This document shows, one piece after another, positions 36,253-51,200 of a stretch of DNA of 64,000 nucleotides. Positions within the stretch are counted from its first letter, which is position 1. Every line of letters starts with the position of its first letter. The stretch is from positions 14,435,001 through 14,499,000 of the forward strand of contig NC_090287.1 in assembly GCF_037392515.1 (NCBI RefSeq). Reading direction: 5' to 3'. The notes under the pieces were generated by a model. That model saw only the letters and a list, made by a program, of their open reading frames with translations, searched no databases and was not told the DNA's origin. Origin of the DNA: Haliotis asinina (lineage: Eukaryota > Mollusca > Gastropoda > Lepetellida > Haliotidae). Made by a program: the position numbers and the translations under genes.

Positions 36253-39200
36253 TCAGTCGCCCTGTCGATCGTCTTGATTAATGGACATGTCGGGGTCTAC
36301 AGGTCTATCCATTGCTCCATAGGATGCCGCTGGCCGGGAACTATTCTCATTGCCCTCCTCTCTCTCCAGCAGGACACCAGCAACAAATGGCTGCAAACAG
36401 TTGTTCCAGATTAAATATGATTGTTATCAACTGCTGAAAAGATTATTGTCACCTTATCAATCACAGCTCACATTTAAAAAGACATTTACTGGAATTAAAA
36501 CTGGCATATACCATTGAATACTAACAGAAAGGAATAAAAACTATAGTGGCATGCACTTTAAATAGAAATGGTCACACTAATTACAATGGAGACACAACAC
36601 CCATAAAGAGTGTATCATGACTAAAACCTGCCGCATATTCAATGAAAGCAAACACAGAAAATCACTGTTGCTGGAACAAACCACATGCTTGTGCATTTGT
36701 TTGGTGATTTCTTTGAAAGTTTTTATACCAACCGATACTCCAAAACAAGTATAGAGAACATTCATATCCTGAAATACCCAGTACCAGACAAGATAATATT
36801 GCAATGTCAAATGTCAATGATTGTTTTGATTGTCAATTACATTAAACAATGTAGAATAGGCCTTCAGTAACCCATGCTTGCCATAAAAGGCGACTAACAG
36901 GATTGGGTGGTCAGGCTTGCTGACTTGGTTGGCACATGTCATCGGTTCCCAATTGTGCAGATTGATGCTCATGTTGTTGATCACTGGATTGTCTGGTCCA
37001 GACTCAATTATTTACAGGCCGCCACCATACAGATGGAATATTGCTGAGTGCAGCATAAAACTGAACCCACTCACTAAAAGAATGTTCAACCCCATATTAA
37101 AAGGTTAGAAAAAATTAACAGCTTACAACATATTATGGATTATTTATCCCAAGTAAATGCCCTGACCAAATGGCACGAATGGCCTCATTGAGAATCACCT
37201 TCCCCAACCTCTGATGAAGTCTTTTTACAATATACATACCTTGGGGGCCCCTTCTGCAGCTGAGTCATCAGTTGCAAAGTGCTGAAATAGTCAATGTTTT
37301 CCCCTTAGTTAATCAGTTTTTAAGAGATTTAGAGGCAGACGTCAATTTACATGTACACATTTACTGAGCCTTTGAATGTGGTTATTTAACAGCAAAGTTC
37401 GCATTTTTGCAATGGGTCATTTCAATGCTGTGCATTTATTTTGTCATGCATGTGTTCAGTCAATTTCAAAAGGTAACAGTTTGCAAAATATTTGGTGACA
37501 TTGAACTAATATGAATTTCAGAGCATATGTAACTGCATTTAACAAACAGGAGAAAACAATCGTGCTGATCATTAAGCCAAGAATAATATTATATGTTGTA
37601 TGGGAAAAGCATATTTGTGACAGCATAAATTTACTACAAAGTACCAGTAATAACAATAGAGGCACATTCAGATCTTATGAATGTTTGTGCAAAAGGTACA
37701 TACAGGGGATGATATTACTATAAGAAAGTGGGTTTTGACACCTGTTATTGAAAGGTTATCATGACCATATTATCAAGTTGTGAAAACACTATCAGTAACA
37801 AGGTACCATCTAAAGATACATGTATGTGCAAAGGTTACAGATTGGAGTTAATGTTTTTGGAGGAGGTAGTAGGGTAGAGGATTCCAAACAGACTAACTTT
37901 GGCAAGCAAATTGTCACTTTTGAAATAGTTCCTATATTTGCCCTTGAATTCAGAGGTAGTTTAACGTTACATTCAATGCAACAGTGTTAACCTAACCACT
38001 GAAGTAACTTCCCCTATATTTATCAATGAAATACTGTCATCACAACATTAGTAATACATACAACAGCATGTCTAATTCCATTCATAGAAAAAGTTATTGA
38101 CGCATATGGCATATGACATAGGATTGAAACTGGAGATGTATCATGTCATAATCAAAATGAATGCATTCAAATTAAAACAACTCCTTCACATGTACAAGAA
38201 CACTTGAATAACTAGTGTAGGATGAGGATAATAATAGTATTGAGGATAATAATAGTATCATAGTTGTGGAAAAAAATTGCCCTTTACAAAGAATATTCAC
38301 CCTGGATTGTTGCAACATTTGCAGGTACATACTGCAACTTCAGTACCGACATTCTGATGATTCAACATCCGAACCAAAGCAATTAAAATATCACCAACCT
38401 GGTACTCGGAGAGATCAGGCCCATCTAAGCCAGTCTGTCCAACGAGTGGCAAAAATAAATAGTTACAGATGTGAGAGAGTAGTCCGACTGTCAACATCTG
38501 ACCAACATGCACATACACCAACCACTGGGTAACACCAAGCATTCAGCAAGGAGCTTACTCTAGCTGGGTTATACACACAACCTCCAAATTTCTTACCTCA
38601 TGGATAGAATTTAGGCAATAAGTTTTCTTTTGATAATGTTTGCTGTAATGTTATTTAATATCTGTGTGTGCTTTTCTATTCTCTGCGTTGCAATGTTCTT
38701 ATTCCATGTAACAAGAAAGAAGGCTAAATGTAAAGATCTGATATGTACGTTTTTTAGATAATTTCTGTGCACTACTTTATGAAAGAAACGGTTTGGTTCT
38801 CTTTTGACATCTGAACCATGACTGAGTGTTAATTCTCTCCATTTCCTGTGATTTCTACTGCTACTGCTACTGGAAATACACTGATTTCAAGTCATGCACA
38901 AATATCTAATATTTTCTCATACACTAATTTCCTTCATTCAGCGTGAAAAACTGGCATCTCAGACCAGCTCACCTTAGATACTTCCATGATTGCACCATTA
39001 TCCAAATTGCATTACTGACTTACAATTACAATTTCTATCAAAAAACTCAGAAGAGCCAGCATTAGATTCTTTCATTACATTTAAGGAAATGATCCTTTAA
39101 GAATATGGTGATAGTTCATACATTAGAAGAATGAACACAAAACTGGATACTTCTTTTCTCTGGCATCTATATACCATGTGTAGTGAAACTGGTTGCTCTT

Positions 39201-42200
39201 TGAAAAGTATTTCACACATTTAACAGACTCTGAGAGAAGGAGTCAGGTACAAGTCTTTACAGCAGATAGAAGCAAGCTGACTGGGCAGGAGCAGGTGAAG
39301 GGTGTTATGGGGTAAATCAGGTAACACATAGAACAAATCTTACAACAGACTCTCCACCATATACCATAGCTTTATATTTCTACAAAGCAGACCAAATGGC
39401 TGGACATAAACACAATGCTATTGAAAATAATAAGACTACTATCAAATTTTGAATACAGACAATAGCTATCGCAAAATCAAGGAAACCTGAAGAGAATACA
39501 TGCAGAGAAATAATATGAGGGAAATGTGTGTGAAACAAGTTGAGATACATTCAAACTTTTACATATTTGTCATATGTATCAGTCTCAACACCTACAATTA
39601 TCACCGATTAACTTAACACTGATGACCACTTTGTGTTAAAACAATTACCCCATGGACTATGGTGGACACAGCCACCATTTCTAGGCTACATGGTTATTGA
39701 GTTATACTGAAAGTACCACTATTACCATCTTCATCAGGGATTCACTTACAGTCATCTGGTTATATACCAGAGACCATTCATAATTTATGACTAGGGGTGT
39801 GATGATGATTTTAAGGGGGGTCACCAAATTTGTTCTGGGGAGGTAGGGGTACATCAATTTTGTGCACATTCTGTACAGTAAAAACACTAATGATTATGAT
39901 TAGATATACGGGAAGGGGAGGAGGGATTCACTGAATTTGTACCTGACATGCTGGTGGGGGTGGGGGCGTTGGTTGGTTGTTACTTTGTACATAGATATTA
40001 ATTGGGGTCATTCACGTTGTAAATGCTCCATAGAAATAATCATCACCCTCCTCGCCATAAATTATGAATGGTCCCCAATGGATTATGACTTTGTTGACAG
40101 ACATTTGCTCAGTAACGTCACATTACTTAACACTTCCAGCATATAAAACTGATGACACTGGCTGTATTTCTGCTGGATGGTTACTGCTGATCATCTGTAG
40201 GAAATTATCTGATTAAAACTTAAATGAGAGTATTGCTCACCCTGTATTTGATAGGACTGAGGTGTTTGAACCAGCCAAAGCCAATCCTGCCACTGAACAC
40301 AAGGAGAGTGATGAATAAGGCCACGCAGGAGAAGATGAACACCGGACTGGTGTAGCCTGAAAGTAGGATAGAACAAGTGACTACAGTATCTCTGATAAAC
40401 ATTTGGTAAGGTACCTTAAATAATACATGTCCTAACTTCTTTGTCAAACCCTTGAAAAGCTCAGTTCCATGATGTAACACTCCATAACTTTTGTTTTCTT
40501 TCATTAGAACGACAGGTTTAAATGAAATGAAGGCATGAGATGTATGAATATCAATTACTGAGTAAAAGATATTACTTTACCCCAGAGCGACAATAATAAA
40601 TTTATGTAACAAGTGACACTAATGCTATTATCAGCCATTCAAAGTCTGATACTACTGACGTGTAAAGAAATAAGTTCTCACCAAAATGAAGACACACATA
40701 CTAATTGCACCTTACAAAATATCACAATCCCAAAATGTTTGTTTTCAACCTTCTGCACAACAATTTGATGATTTTACTGCACTTCTTAGTATTAATGATC
40801 AATTTAAAGTAAACCCTTTGTAAACCCTTATTTGCTATAAATAGATTTTCTTGTCATTGAGATAGGTTATACCTGCTCGAAGCCCAGTGAAGAAGACAAT
40901 GTTGACTTGCAGGAAGATGACCGATATGACCACAAAGTTTATAGCTGAGGCATGTATGTGCTTGTTTATTTTTGAAGGTTTGTAGGCAAAATATATGTTG
41001 TATCTATCTACCAGGTGCTTGAAGCCAAGGTACACTAAACCTGCAACATGACAAAGACAGAACTTCAGAATAATGACCATCTGTGCCAGATATATGATCT
41101 AATGATCATGCTTGTCAACACTCATCACATGATAATAGATTATAATCATGAGTACTGCCTGCTGAGATATGCATGTGAATTTGTCGGTAACACTGCAGAT
41201 TTAGGAGTCAGAAAACTGCAATGGAAACAATAGCAAACATATTTTTAAACTTTTATTTGATGTTTTATTTGTTATGAATATTGATTTGTATCATGAGCTC
41301 ATCAATGATTGCTGACACAAACAAGATTGACTGACTGACCAGTTATTCAATCTATTGCTCCAGTTCTATCAAACATCATGGCAATACTGCCTCCTGACAA
41401 ATCATATCTTAAAGGACATTGGATTTATTTCTTTGGTCTATACATTATGTAAAATATTTAATGTCAGTATATGAGGTATTTAACAGTTTGTGTAAATTTT
41501 ATCATTGTACAAAATTGCCACATAAATATAAATAGTACACATGTCTATGACTTACTAATACCCAACAGCCTTCTGATATTTGAACATTTTCCGGACTCCA
41601 CCAAACATGTTGTCTAAGAAACTATCATCATTGAAAATGCAAAAGTTGTTATCTGTCGTGGCGGAATGAAACTACAGAAACGGAACAGCCACTCTCGCTG
41701 TGCACGGGATAAACATGTCTGATGAAAAATGAAGTTGAACACTGACATGAAACAGTTGATGACTAAAGTGTACAATTTTTTCCGTGCTAATGCTGAAAGG
41801 GGCAAACCACTTTACGCCATTAATAAATTCCGTAAGCCAGCATCAAAAGCTTTAGGAGTATCAGCAAAGGTACTGACAAATGTTCTGGAACACAAACATT
41901 GTGAGGGTGATGCGACAATTTTGTACAATGATAAAATTTGCAATTCATCGGTCTGTTTCTCACTCACACGAACTGTGCATGAACAGAACATGTGAGGGAG
42001 TAGAACTAGTACAAGACTACATAGAGGAGAACTGGCTAATAATGATAGAGGAACATATGTTACCAAAAGGAGTCACAAGAGGACATGGTATACTGTATGC
42101 AATAGTGATGGCGAATATACACAGCATCCACGCATACTGGCACCCAAACTGGAAGTCCCATAACACCGTCTGGAAAAATACAAAATATTTGAAATTATCT

Positions 42201-45200
42201 TGTTAATTTGTCTTTTCAAGTGACAAAGAGTGATAACAATTTTAACATTTTAACATTAATAACAATTACATGTATAACATATTTCAATATGACTGGAATA
42301 CTTGTTTGCAACCCCTACCTTCCTGACAGCAGACTTCTCAGCAGCCGATCGAGCCATGCATAATTTGATGACATACATAAATAGCTCAGAAAATCGGATG
42401 AGATCTAGGGCAGTGCCAATAAATCCAGCTGTTGTCACATAGTTGACAAAGAAAGCACCATTGCCAGATAGAAAAATGCATCTGAAACAAGCAACATTTA
42501 TGTCACCATTGACAAATATGTGATTTCAGTAATTGGTTCATCTCTTCCTTACAGTGCATCAAAGTATACTCCTCACAAAAAATTAAGCAACTTGTATGCT
42601 CTGTGTAATACTTTTATCAATCTCGACAGTGGTTTTTGCTGGTATGTCACTGAAAGGTATATATTCAAAGAATACCTAAACATTGGTGACTGTCAAATTG
42701 ATTTCTCTAAAAACAGTGACAATATCACCTGAACACAACCACTCTCAGAAACAACACATTCTACCTGCACATCCTGATTGGTATAAACCTATCCGTAATC
42801 ATTCCTCTGGTACAACAAGCGAGCCCTAACTTCGTTTTTATAGGCGATAATGCACGGATGATAATGGCCGTCCATGGATGATAATGCCCAAGAGATGTTG
42901 TTTAGATCAACACCATCATGCATATTGACTGGCCTGTAAGGTCATCTGATCTTAATCCCAGCATACTAGTTTGGGACATTACTGGAAGGTCTTCATGTTC
43001 ACTCCCAGACTCTAGATGAACTTGAACAGGCATTACAGAGGGAATGGTAGAATATTCCTCAACAGCAACTTTAAAAGCGCATTTGGTCAGAGCAAAGACA
43101 TGCCGAAGCTTGCATTCATGTTCATGTCCAAACCTGATATGAACTTTAATGTTAACATTTTGCTCCATCAGTGCAGCACATTTTACACGGCTGTTTCACA
43201 GGTACATGCTTTTGATGGTTTGTAAGTCTATTATTGCTCAATACCTGACAAAACAATTTTGTTAATTGTGTGTACGTATGTTTCACCTTTCTATTGCACC
43301 AATCCATAATTTGCAATTTCAATAAATTAAAATGTAATGAGACTAAACATTTGTGTTGCTTACTTTCTGTGAGGAGTTCGAAAAACATTTTTCTGTGAGC
43401 TGTAACTATTGTTACATGTCAGTAAATCAGAGTACAATGTATTTATTTCTAAATGAGTGATACTTACTCCCATCTTATTGTCTGGTTCTTTTCAGTCAAG
43501 GCCCACTCAAACAACGCCTTTGCACTGGAAAAGATTGATCCTGTTCAATTCAGGTCATTATCACGAAAATACATTTATGAGAAAAAATTCTTGTTATACT
43601 GTTTAGCTTTAAAATCGGTATGCCACATTTGTCATCATGTATAAGCATGAAACAAGCTACTCATTACCATGTTTCCTGTAGTTTTCAAGCTATATTCTAA
43701 AATTGATTCAGGACTGGTATATTTACAGAAACAGCTCTACACTGAAAATACAACATATTCATCTTCTAAGTGGTATGCTTCTGGTGGCCATGACACCTCC
43801 ATGTTTAACTTATGACAATGTGTCTATAACAGATGTGTATAGCTCTGCAGTACCTGGTGAGTCCAAGAGATGGGAGAATAAGAACCATCAAAAGCAAGAA
43901 GATGAAGGTTTTCCTCATCACTGCATGGTGCTCGGCTGTCCTGAAGTTACAAACATATGTTGTACACTAACGACTTAATTCCACAAATATTCCAGCTACA
44001 TGGGGGTGGTTTGTAAATAATCGGATCTGGACCAGACAATCCAGTGATCAGCAGCATGAACATTAATCTACACAAATGGGAACTGATGACGTGTCAATCA
44101 AGTCAGTGAGTCTGACAACATGATCCCTTTAGTCGTCTCTTACAACAAGTATAGTTGCCTTTTGTAGCAAGCATGGGTTGCCTTTTGTAGCAAGCATGGG
44201 TTGCTGATTACCAGTTGTACCCCAGGGCCTAAATTTTCGAAGCTCTCTTAGCGGTAAGATAGTTAATGTATGGCACTTTAGACTTACTTAGCACTAAGTG
44301 AGCCTCGAAAATCTAGGCCCCGATCTTCATGGGTCACCTAACTTTGGAGAGAAATAGAGTTCAGTTACTAATTATTAGTACTCACAACCTAACATATCAG
44401 AAATGTACGACAATCAGTATCAATAAAATAAGTCATTTTGCCAATTATCTTCAGGCATTTACTGCTATTTCACTCTCAACAATGACATTATTGGAACACA
44501 TTTTTAGTTTAGTTCCAGCAGATAGAATAACTGGAACAAGACCGATTCCAAGGACAATAAAATAATGTGAGAGAGATGGGTTTTTCACTGCTTTCAGCAA
44601 TATTTCAGCACTATCACAGTGGGGGACACCACAAATGGGCTTCACACATTGTCCCCATGTGGAGAATCTAACACAAATAATTGACAAAAGTATGAACAAC
44701 TTATAATTGCTAAAACAGTGAACATTTAAAATTGGCTCACTTGGTCCAGTGTCCAAGATACTGGTCGGAATAGTAGACAAGATTGGGCAGCAGTGACGAA
44801 AACAGCAGCAGCAGCATGGTGGGAAGGAACTGCACCAACAGGGGACTCTGGAACAAAGAAAGAAAACGGAAATAATGTTAGACCCCTAAAGGGATAATTG
44901 TAAACCAAAAGTTACTGTGTTCTGTAATCTGATTGGTTGAAAAACATGATTAAATGGTATTAGATTCCCGGAAACTGAAAGACTATTCACTGCGTATTGA
45001 CACGTAAACAATTGTTTTGTTGTGTCATCAACAGTGGTGACGTCATTCAAATCATACTGTGACGTAAAGTTAGAATGACGTCACAAATGAGCAACTCCAG
45101 ATGCTACCATGAGAACCAGCTGAAACGGCCAGCTGATGACACTTCACTGCTGTGTCTGTATTCGATGTAAATGAGTGCAGACACTAAAACCCCTTTGGTT

Positions 45201-48200
45201 TACTTTTGTGTTTACAATGTCGATAAACATCATGTGTTGGCGAATTTCCGGGTGTTATTGAGTATTTGAAGCACGGGAATATTTCATTTGAAACCTCCGG
45301 CTGACGCCGTCGATTCCAAATGCATTCCCGTGCTTCAAATACTCAATAACACCCGGAAATTGGCCAACACATGATGTTTATCTCCTAAATGAATCTGTAG
45401 TAAAACAAATGTCTTATGTAACACAACCAAACCGGAAAGATTTAAAATAAATCTACACACAAAGAATTTGCTGGAACCACTGGCAAATAAGGCTAAGCTG
45501 GGCTGGCACAGACAATGCACTTATGAGAAGTAGGCATTGAGCCAACCCATATGGTTTGTGAAAGGAAGAGCAGATGTAGGCTAGTGTAATTGCAGTGCAT
45601 GACGATGAAATTGATTCCTCGGACTTTCACACGCCTTGCTCATAAGACTCTCGTGATCACACTTGATATTCTGGGCCCCTTTGCTCTGAATAGAAAGCAA
45701 CAGTGCAAGGAACGCAAACATGCTAATATGGGTAAATTGACATGTCGGCGCTCAACTTATCCTTGTTTGCCAGTAGTAGTGATAATGAAGACAGTGCTTT
45801 AAGAAAGGATTTCTTGATATAAAAATTACAACATGTTTAAATAAGGCACTTAATATGTTAAACATTGTAAAATTGTACTGACATAATTAAGACATCTAAT
45901 TTTAATGGCATCTAAATACCATGTTTAAAATACAACACTAATGTCACATTTCACAGCTGATACGTACATGTAGATCTTCAAATGCTTTCTTGTAGTTGAA
46001 CTGATCCATGACGTTGACGAGAATGGCTGGTGTGGTGAGAAAGAAGAGCAAGAAGACCAGGATCGTGTTGACGAGGATGGCACGCAGCCACCACTGCCAC
46101 GGGGCAATAGACAGGTTCTCCCTGGTATATTCAGACAGTAATGATCAACAGGCAATATGGAACATATCACTCATGTAAACATGTTTTAATCTTAAGACCA
46201 TAGCGGATCCAGAGGGGTTTGCACCCCACCTTTTGTCCTGAAATTTTGTTATATGACCACTGAAACTCTGGAGAAAATGAATTGTGCACCCCATCTTTTC
46301 TCAAAAGCTTTATCCACCAATGGTTAAGATTGATGATGCATAATTACTGCCATGGGCCAACAGACCAATTCTGCATGGTACGTGCAGAGTGTAACATCAA
46401 CACAACATGGAACAAACATTCACATTAACATGCACAGAAAGTGTTAGGACATTGCTTCAGGAAAAGACTGAGAGGTGTTCTTTTTCAAATTAAACAGAGG
46501 TTATATTCAAGTTTCTGGAGATTAGTTTAACACCTTGTCCAATCACAATAACTTAAAGTCGGGATGTCTAAGAACTTTCAAATAGGTTATTCCCCAAATT
46601 TAGATATATTCAAGCATTATTCAATCCTTTGTAAAACAAAGAGCAAAATATGAAAAAAAATGTGCCCATGTTTCCATGGTATCTGAATTACATGACAAAC
46701 AAACACACCTTCCTAAGTGGCTTGCCTGTATCTTGTAGAATTTTCAAAATGTTAAAGTGACATGGGATAGAAGGCCTTTATGGCTTGATCAGTAGCTCAT
46801 AATTTATTCTAATGCAAAATATTGATTGTCATGATCATCTTTATCATGTTCATACATGTTTGGAAGGAGGATCTCCATAAGATTTTCTCCAAAGGCCTGA
46901 CCAATTTTATTTCTTGTTTTACGGATCCACCTGTCATATTTTTTTCACGAATAAGAAAAAAGAAATTTCCTTCTCAAAACATAAAATCCTATTTTTTTTT
47001 AATTGCCCAATATACACTTCATAAATTGACAAAAAGTAAAATACTAAGTATTTAGAAAGAATATTACTTTGACTTTTAATTTTATTTTTATTTATTTCCA
47101 TCCTGTCTTTAGGTTTTCTGAGGACAAAAAGCCATAAACTCTGGCCTAAGATGGTTTCTAAAGTCATGAAATCTCACCAGTAAATATTCTCTGGTGCAGG
47201 AGCAAATTTGACCTGCCAGTCATGGACGTTGAGTTCCCAGTACACACTGGATGTCTGGGGATTGTGTGACCCTTTACAGTTAGCGCGGAAATCAGCTCGG
47301 ATTCTGCAATACACAAAGCTTGAACTTTCAGAAACAGCCCACTCTCCAAACCCCAATAAAGCCAATTGTATATGAACATAACATTCAAAACATGTTCTCT
47401 TTCTTTTCATAAATTTCCTGATAAGCGCATAGGCAGATCCACAGGGAGACCGGTGGGTGGTGGGTTTTTGCAGGTGCGCTTACAAGAGCCCTGAAGCAGT
47501 CCACCCCCTTTGTCCTGTTCATTAAATGACCATTGAAACTCTTGTGAAAACTGGTAAAAATGAACTGAACCCTCCGCCCCTTCTCTAAAATGCTGTATCT
47601 GCCCCTGATGTGATAATGACCTTACAGAAAATTCACTGGCTTCATATCTTTTATGTAAGAATACTATTCTTTCAGCGATTTATGTATGATAAACTTTACA
47701 CAAGTATATCGATAAAACATTATCTTTCAAAGTTCTATCAGTCATAATGACATTGTTAAGTTGGGCAACTTAGTGTCACGTGACTCACTTCTCCGCCATG
47801 TGATCCTGCTGAAAGGTGACAAAGGCTATCCCCAGGGCTATCTGGTAGGCGAGAGCCTTCTCTTTGTCACACTTCTCTGTGAGGTTCCGTTCCTCATCAG
47901 TATAGTAGTCTATGGCATCCACCTAGAGGGGGCAGAACAGAGGGACCCATGAACTCCAGCTTCATGTACAGTCACACAGATGGAGAGGAAGGTATATTCA
48001 GGCCTTTTCATACACTTGTTAAAAGGCGGACAAAATAAAATAAAAATTTTGCATTGTTTCCATATCATCTGACTGATGAGTTTTTGAAATTTGTGAAAGG
48101 CATTTACAAAGCTAATTTTGTGTATTTATGTCTCCATATGCCAATAGAAGATAGGCTACATTCATCCATGAACTTCTGTGTTCTGATTGGCTCATAATAG

Positions 48201-51200
48201 AATAGACAGGATTTGAAGTGAAATTATTAATTTCACTGTTTGATCTAATAGGGGTTCAGGAGTGTGCGAATGAGTGAATTTAGTTTTATGCTGCACTCAG
48301 CAATATTCCAGCTATATGGAGGCGGTCTGTAAATAATTGAGTCTGGACCAGACAATCCAGTGATCAACAACATGAGCATCGATCTGCACAATTGGGAACT
48401 GATGACATGTGTCAACCAAGTCAGCGAGCCTGACCACCCGATCCCAATAGTCGCCTCTTACAACAAGCATAGTCGCCTTTTATGGCAAGCATGGGTTGCT
48501 GAAGGCCTATTCTACCCTGGGAGGGGTTCAAGAACTACAGCACACACTATTCTACATGTGTCAGTTGACATGTTTCTGCGGCAATACCACGGTTACACAT
48601 CACAACATCTGATACCCAGTGACTCTAAGTCTTACCTGTTTACAACAGCAGCAGAGCATGCCACACATGTAAGGCCTCATTAACGGGCGTGCATTTGTCT
48701 TTTTCAGCTCCGCTTCCGAGAAGATCCTCGCCTCTGTTGCAAGTTGTCTATGAAGGACGAAAAATACAGCATTAGTGATCAAATATCAACAGTAGTATCT
48801 GTTAATATGTCATAAAACTAAAGTTTTGTGATAAATGACGATGATGCAACAGCCTCAGAGATAAAAGGCAATTGTTCTTGGTCTCAAACAGTTGAAAGCT
48901 TGAGGGCATCAAGAGATCCATGATGGATCCACAAAGACTGGACATCAAGATACATCCCAATGAAACAACAAAGTTTCATAATCCCTGATCACAAAAACTT
49001 TTGAAATGTTCTTTTTGAATTTTGGAAACCGATTATCACCATCATCAATATTATGTCTTTGAGGAATTCTGAACAAAGACAACAGACAAATGATATGGGA
49101 GCACAAACCCTTCTGTCAGACTCATAATGTGTTGATGGACCTCAGTCTCTACATGTGCTTATGTTCACTTATTGATCCCCTTACACTTTAGATTCACTTG
49201 TCAGACATTTCACTTATTGATGGTCAATATAAAAATAGGTATAAAACTCTGAAAGTTTACATTAAATAAGTACTGGTAATCTTCAGATATCTTATAACTT
49301 CAACTCTGCAAGACAGGAGCATCAAGTAGAACATATCATGTGACAAGATTAACTGGTGTAAGCATCACTGCCTTAACCAAACATGTTGTTCTGATAAAAT
49401 CCAGGGAATGAAGAGAGTCTCACCTTGCCTTGTCCATGGTGATGAGTGAAGAGATATTATAAGCAAATGACACATCAATCACCGCCACTTCCGGATATGC
49501 CTCCCTGGAAGACAACAGCAAGGACAGACGGAGGGTATCACTAGACTGACTAGCAGACGTGTTGGTCTTGTCAATGCCAAAATGTAATTCATGTAAATTG
49601 TAAATGTAAATTATACATGGATATTATTAATATTCAAGCTGTGAAATATATTTTGTCTTATTTTAGTATATATTTTCAGTTATTGCGTGCTTAGTCATCT
49701 TTCAAGTGAAAGACACAGTAGCTGACATATTGTGCTTTCATCTTATAAATGCTGATGAAATATATTGGATTTAGAAGTCTTGACAAAGCTGACTGTCAAT
49801 ATGATTTTCACACCTTGCTACACAGACAATAACTGATAATACTGTTTTGTAATACACGATTGGGAAACATCTCTGGTAGTTTGCAAAACTCGCAACAAAT
49901 CTAGTGAAAACAGAATCACAATCCAACGTAGTATCATCATTGGCTACATTTCAAGGAATACTTCCATGAACTTAATCAAAACAAACTTAAAGACTTGGTG
50001 GGTGTTCTGAATGACTTTCTTTGTTTATCTTATCCAATGATTAAAAAGATAGGTATCGTGACCCAACTTGTCCAAGGGAGATAACTCTATGTAGACTCTG
50101 CACCTAGATTCATGAAATGGAAGAGCTAGGTGATCTTTTCCTCTGATGGGTTACCCTACCTGAAATGCTGCTTCATGATATTTGCAAAGCATTTGTTGGT
50201 GGGGATGTTGGAAATCATCAAGGTACGAGACACCTGAAGGAAGACAAGCCATGGTTTTGATATTTTGAAAACAGCATTATAGTATTTGTTGGTTATTCTG
50301 TAAGCTGGAAACTAGTGTCCTTGTCTAGTCAGTATTCATAAACAAGTTCATCATCTGAAACAGCATCTATGTCAGATCATCTATGATTATCTCTGCTAAT
50401 TATCCATGTGAATACATCAGACACTCTGTATACACTAGCCATACCAGATAAGGGATTTCAGGGAGATATGATTTAAGTCCAGGGATAAGTAATGCAACTG
50501 GCAGGTAGTTTCAGCAAAGTGCTATTTTCTCTGCTGTAATCATATATATCATTGTCTTGTCATTGCTATGAAAATATCACATGTCTAAACTTTAAGAAAC
50601 TCAGTCTTTCACTCTCAGAATCAGTTACCTGTCCGCAGTAGACCTAATGTCATTGTGAAAATCAGGCGATAGTCACACAAACTGTTTTCAGGTTACTCAC
50701 TTGTTCATCTTCATCAAATTCCAGGTTGACAGAGAAGTGTCTGAGCATGAAGACGACCAGCAACAAGTAGATGACAGCCAGGAGGGCATGCACCCACAGC
50801 AGGGGCGAGCTGAAGTACAAGATAAATACAGGTGACAAACTTAATGTAACACATGTTAGTTATAGGATATTTATACAGTTAGTTATAGCATATTTTTTAA
50901 AACACACATATCCACGCAACTAGTGCATGCTCAAGGCGCTGCTATTTTTCTACCCAATCATCAGATGTCAATCTCAATGGTAAATTCTAGCATCAATCTA
51001 AACTCCCTTGGGAGTATACAATGTTATATTTGGGATTACACTTTGTCAGTAAAGTAATGAGTCAGGGATCTAAACACCAGCATGCAAAGTCAGCTGTCTA
51101 ACCCAAACAGCTACCATGGATTTCACTTCAGCGGTACCTGAGCAGGTTGAGCGTCTGACTCATCTGACGGTGTAGGTTCAGTTCCTGGATGTGACCCAAA

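Noticed and set aside
41570..41640. - strand segment KYQKAVGYY before a GTAAGT, considered as a TMEM63 exon
   Set aside because: Exons 17 and 18 already join in phase (PFG then LVYLGFKHL) as in the family.
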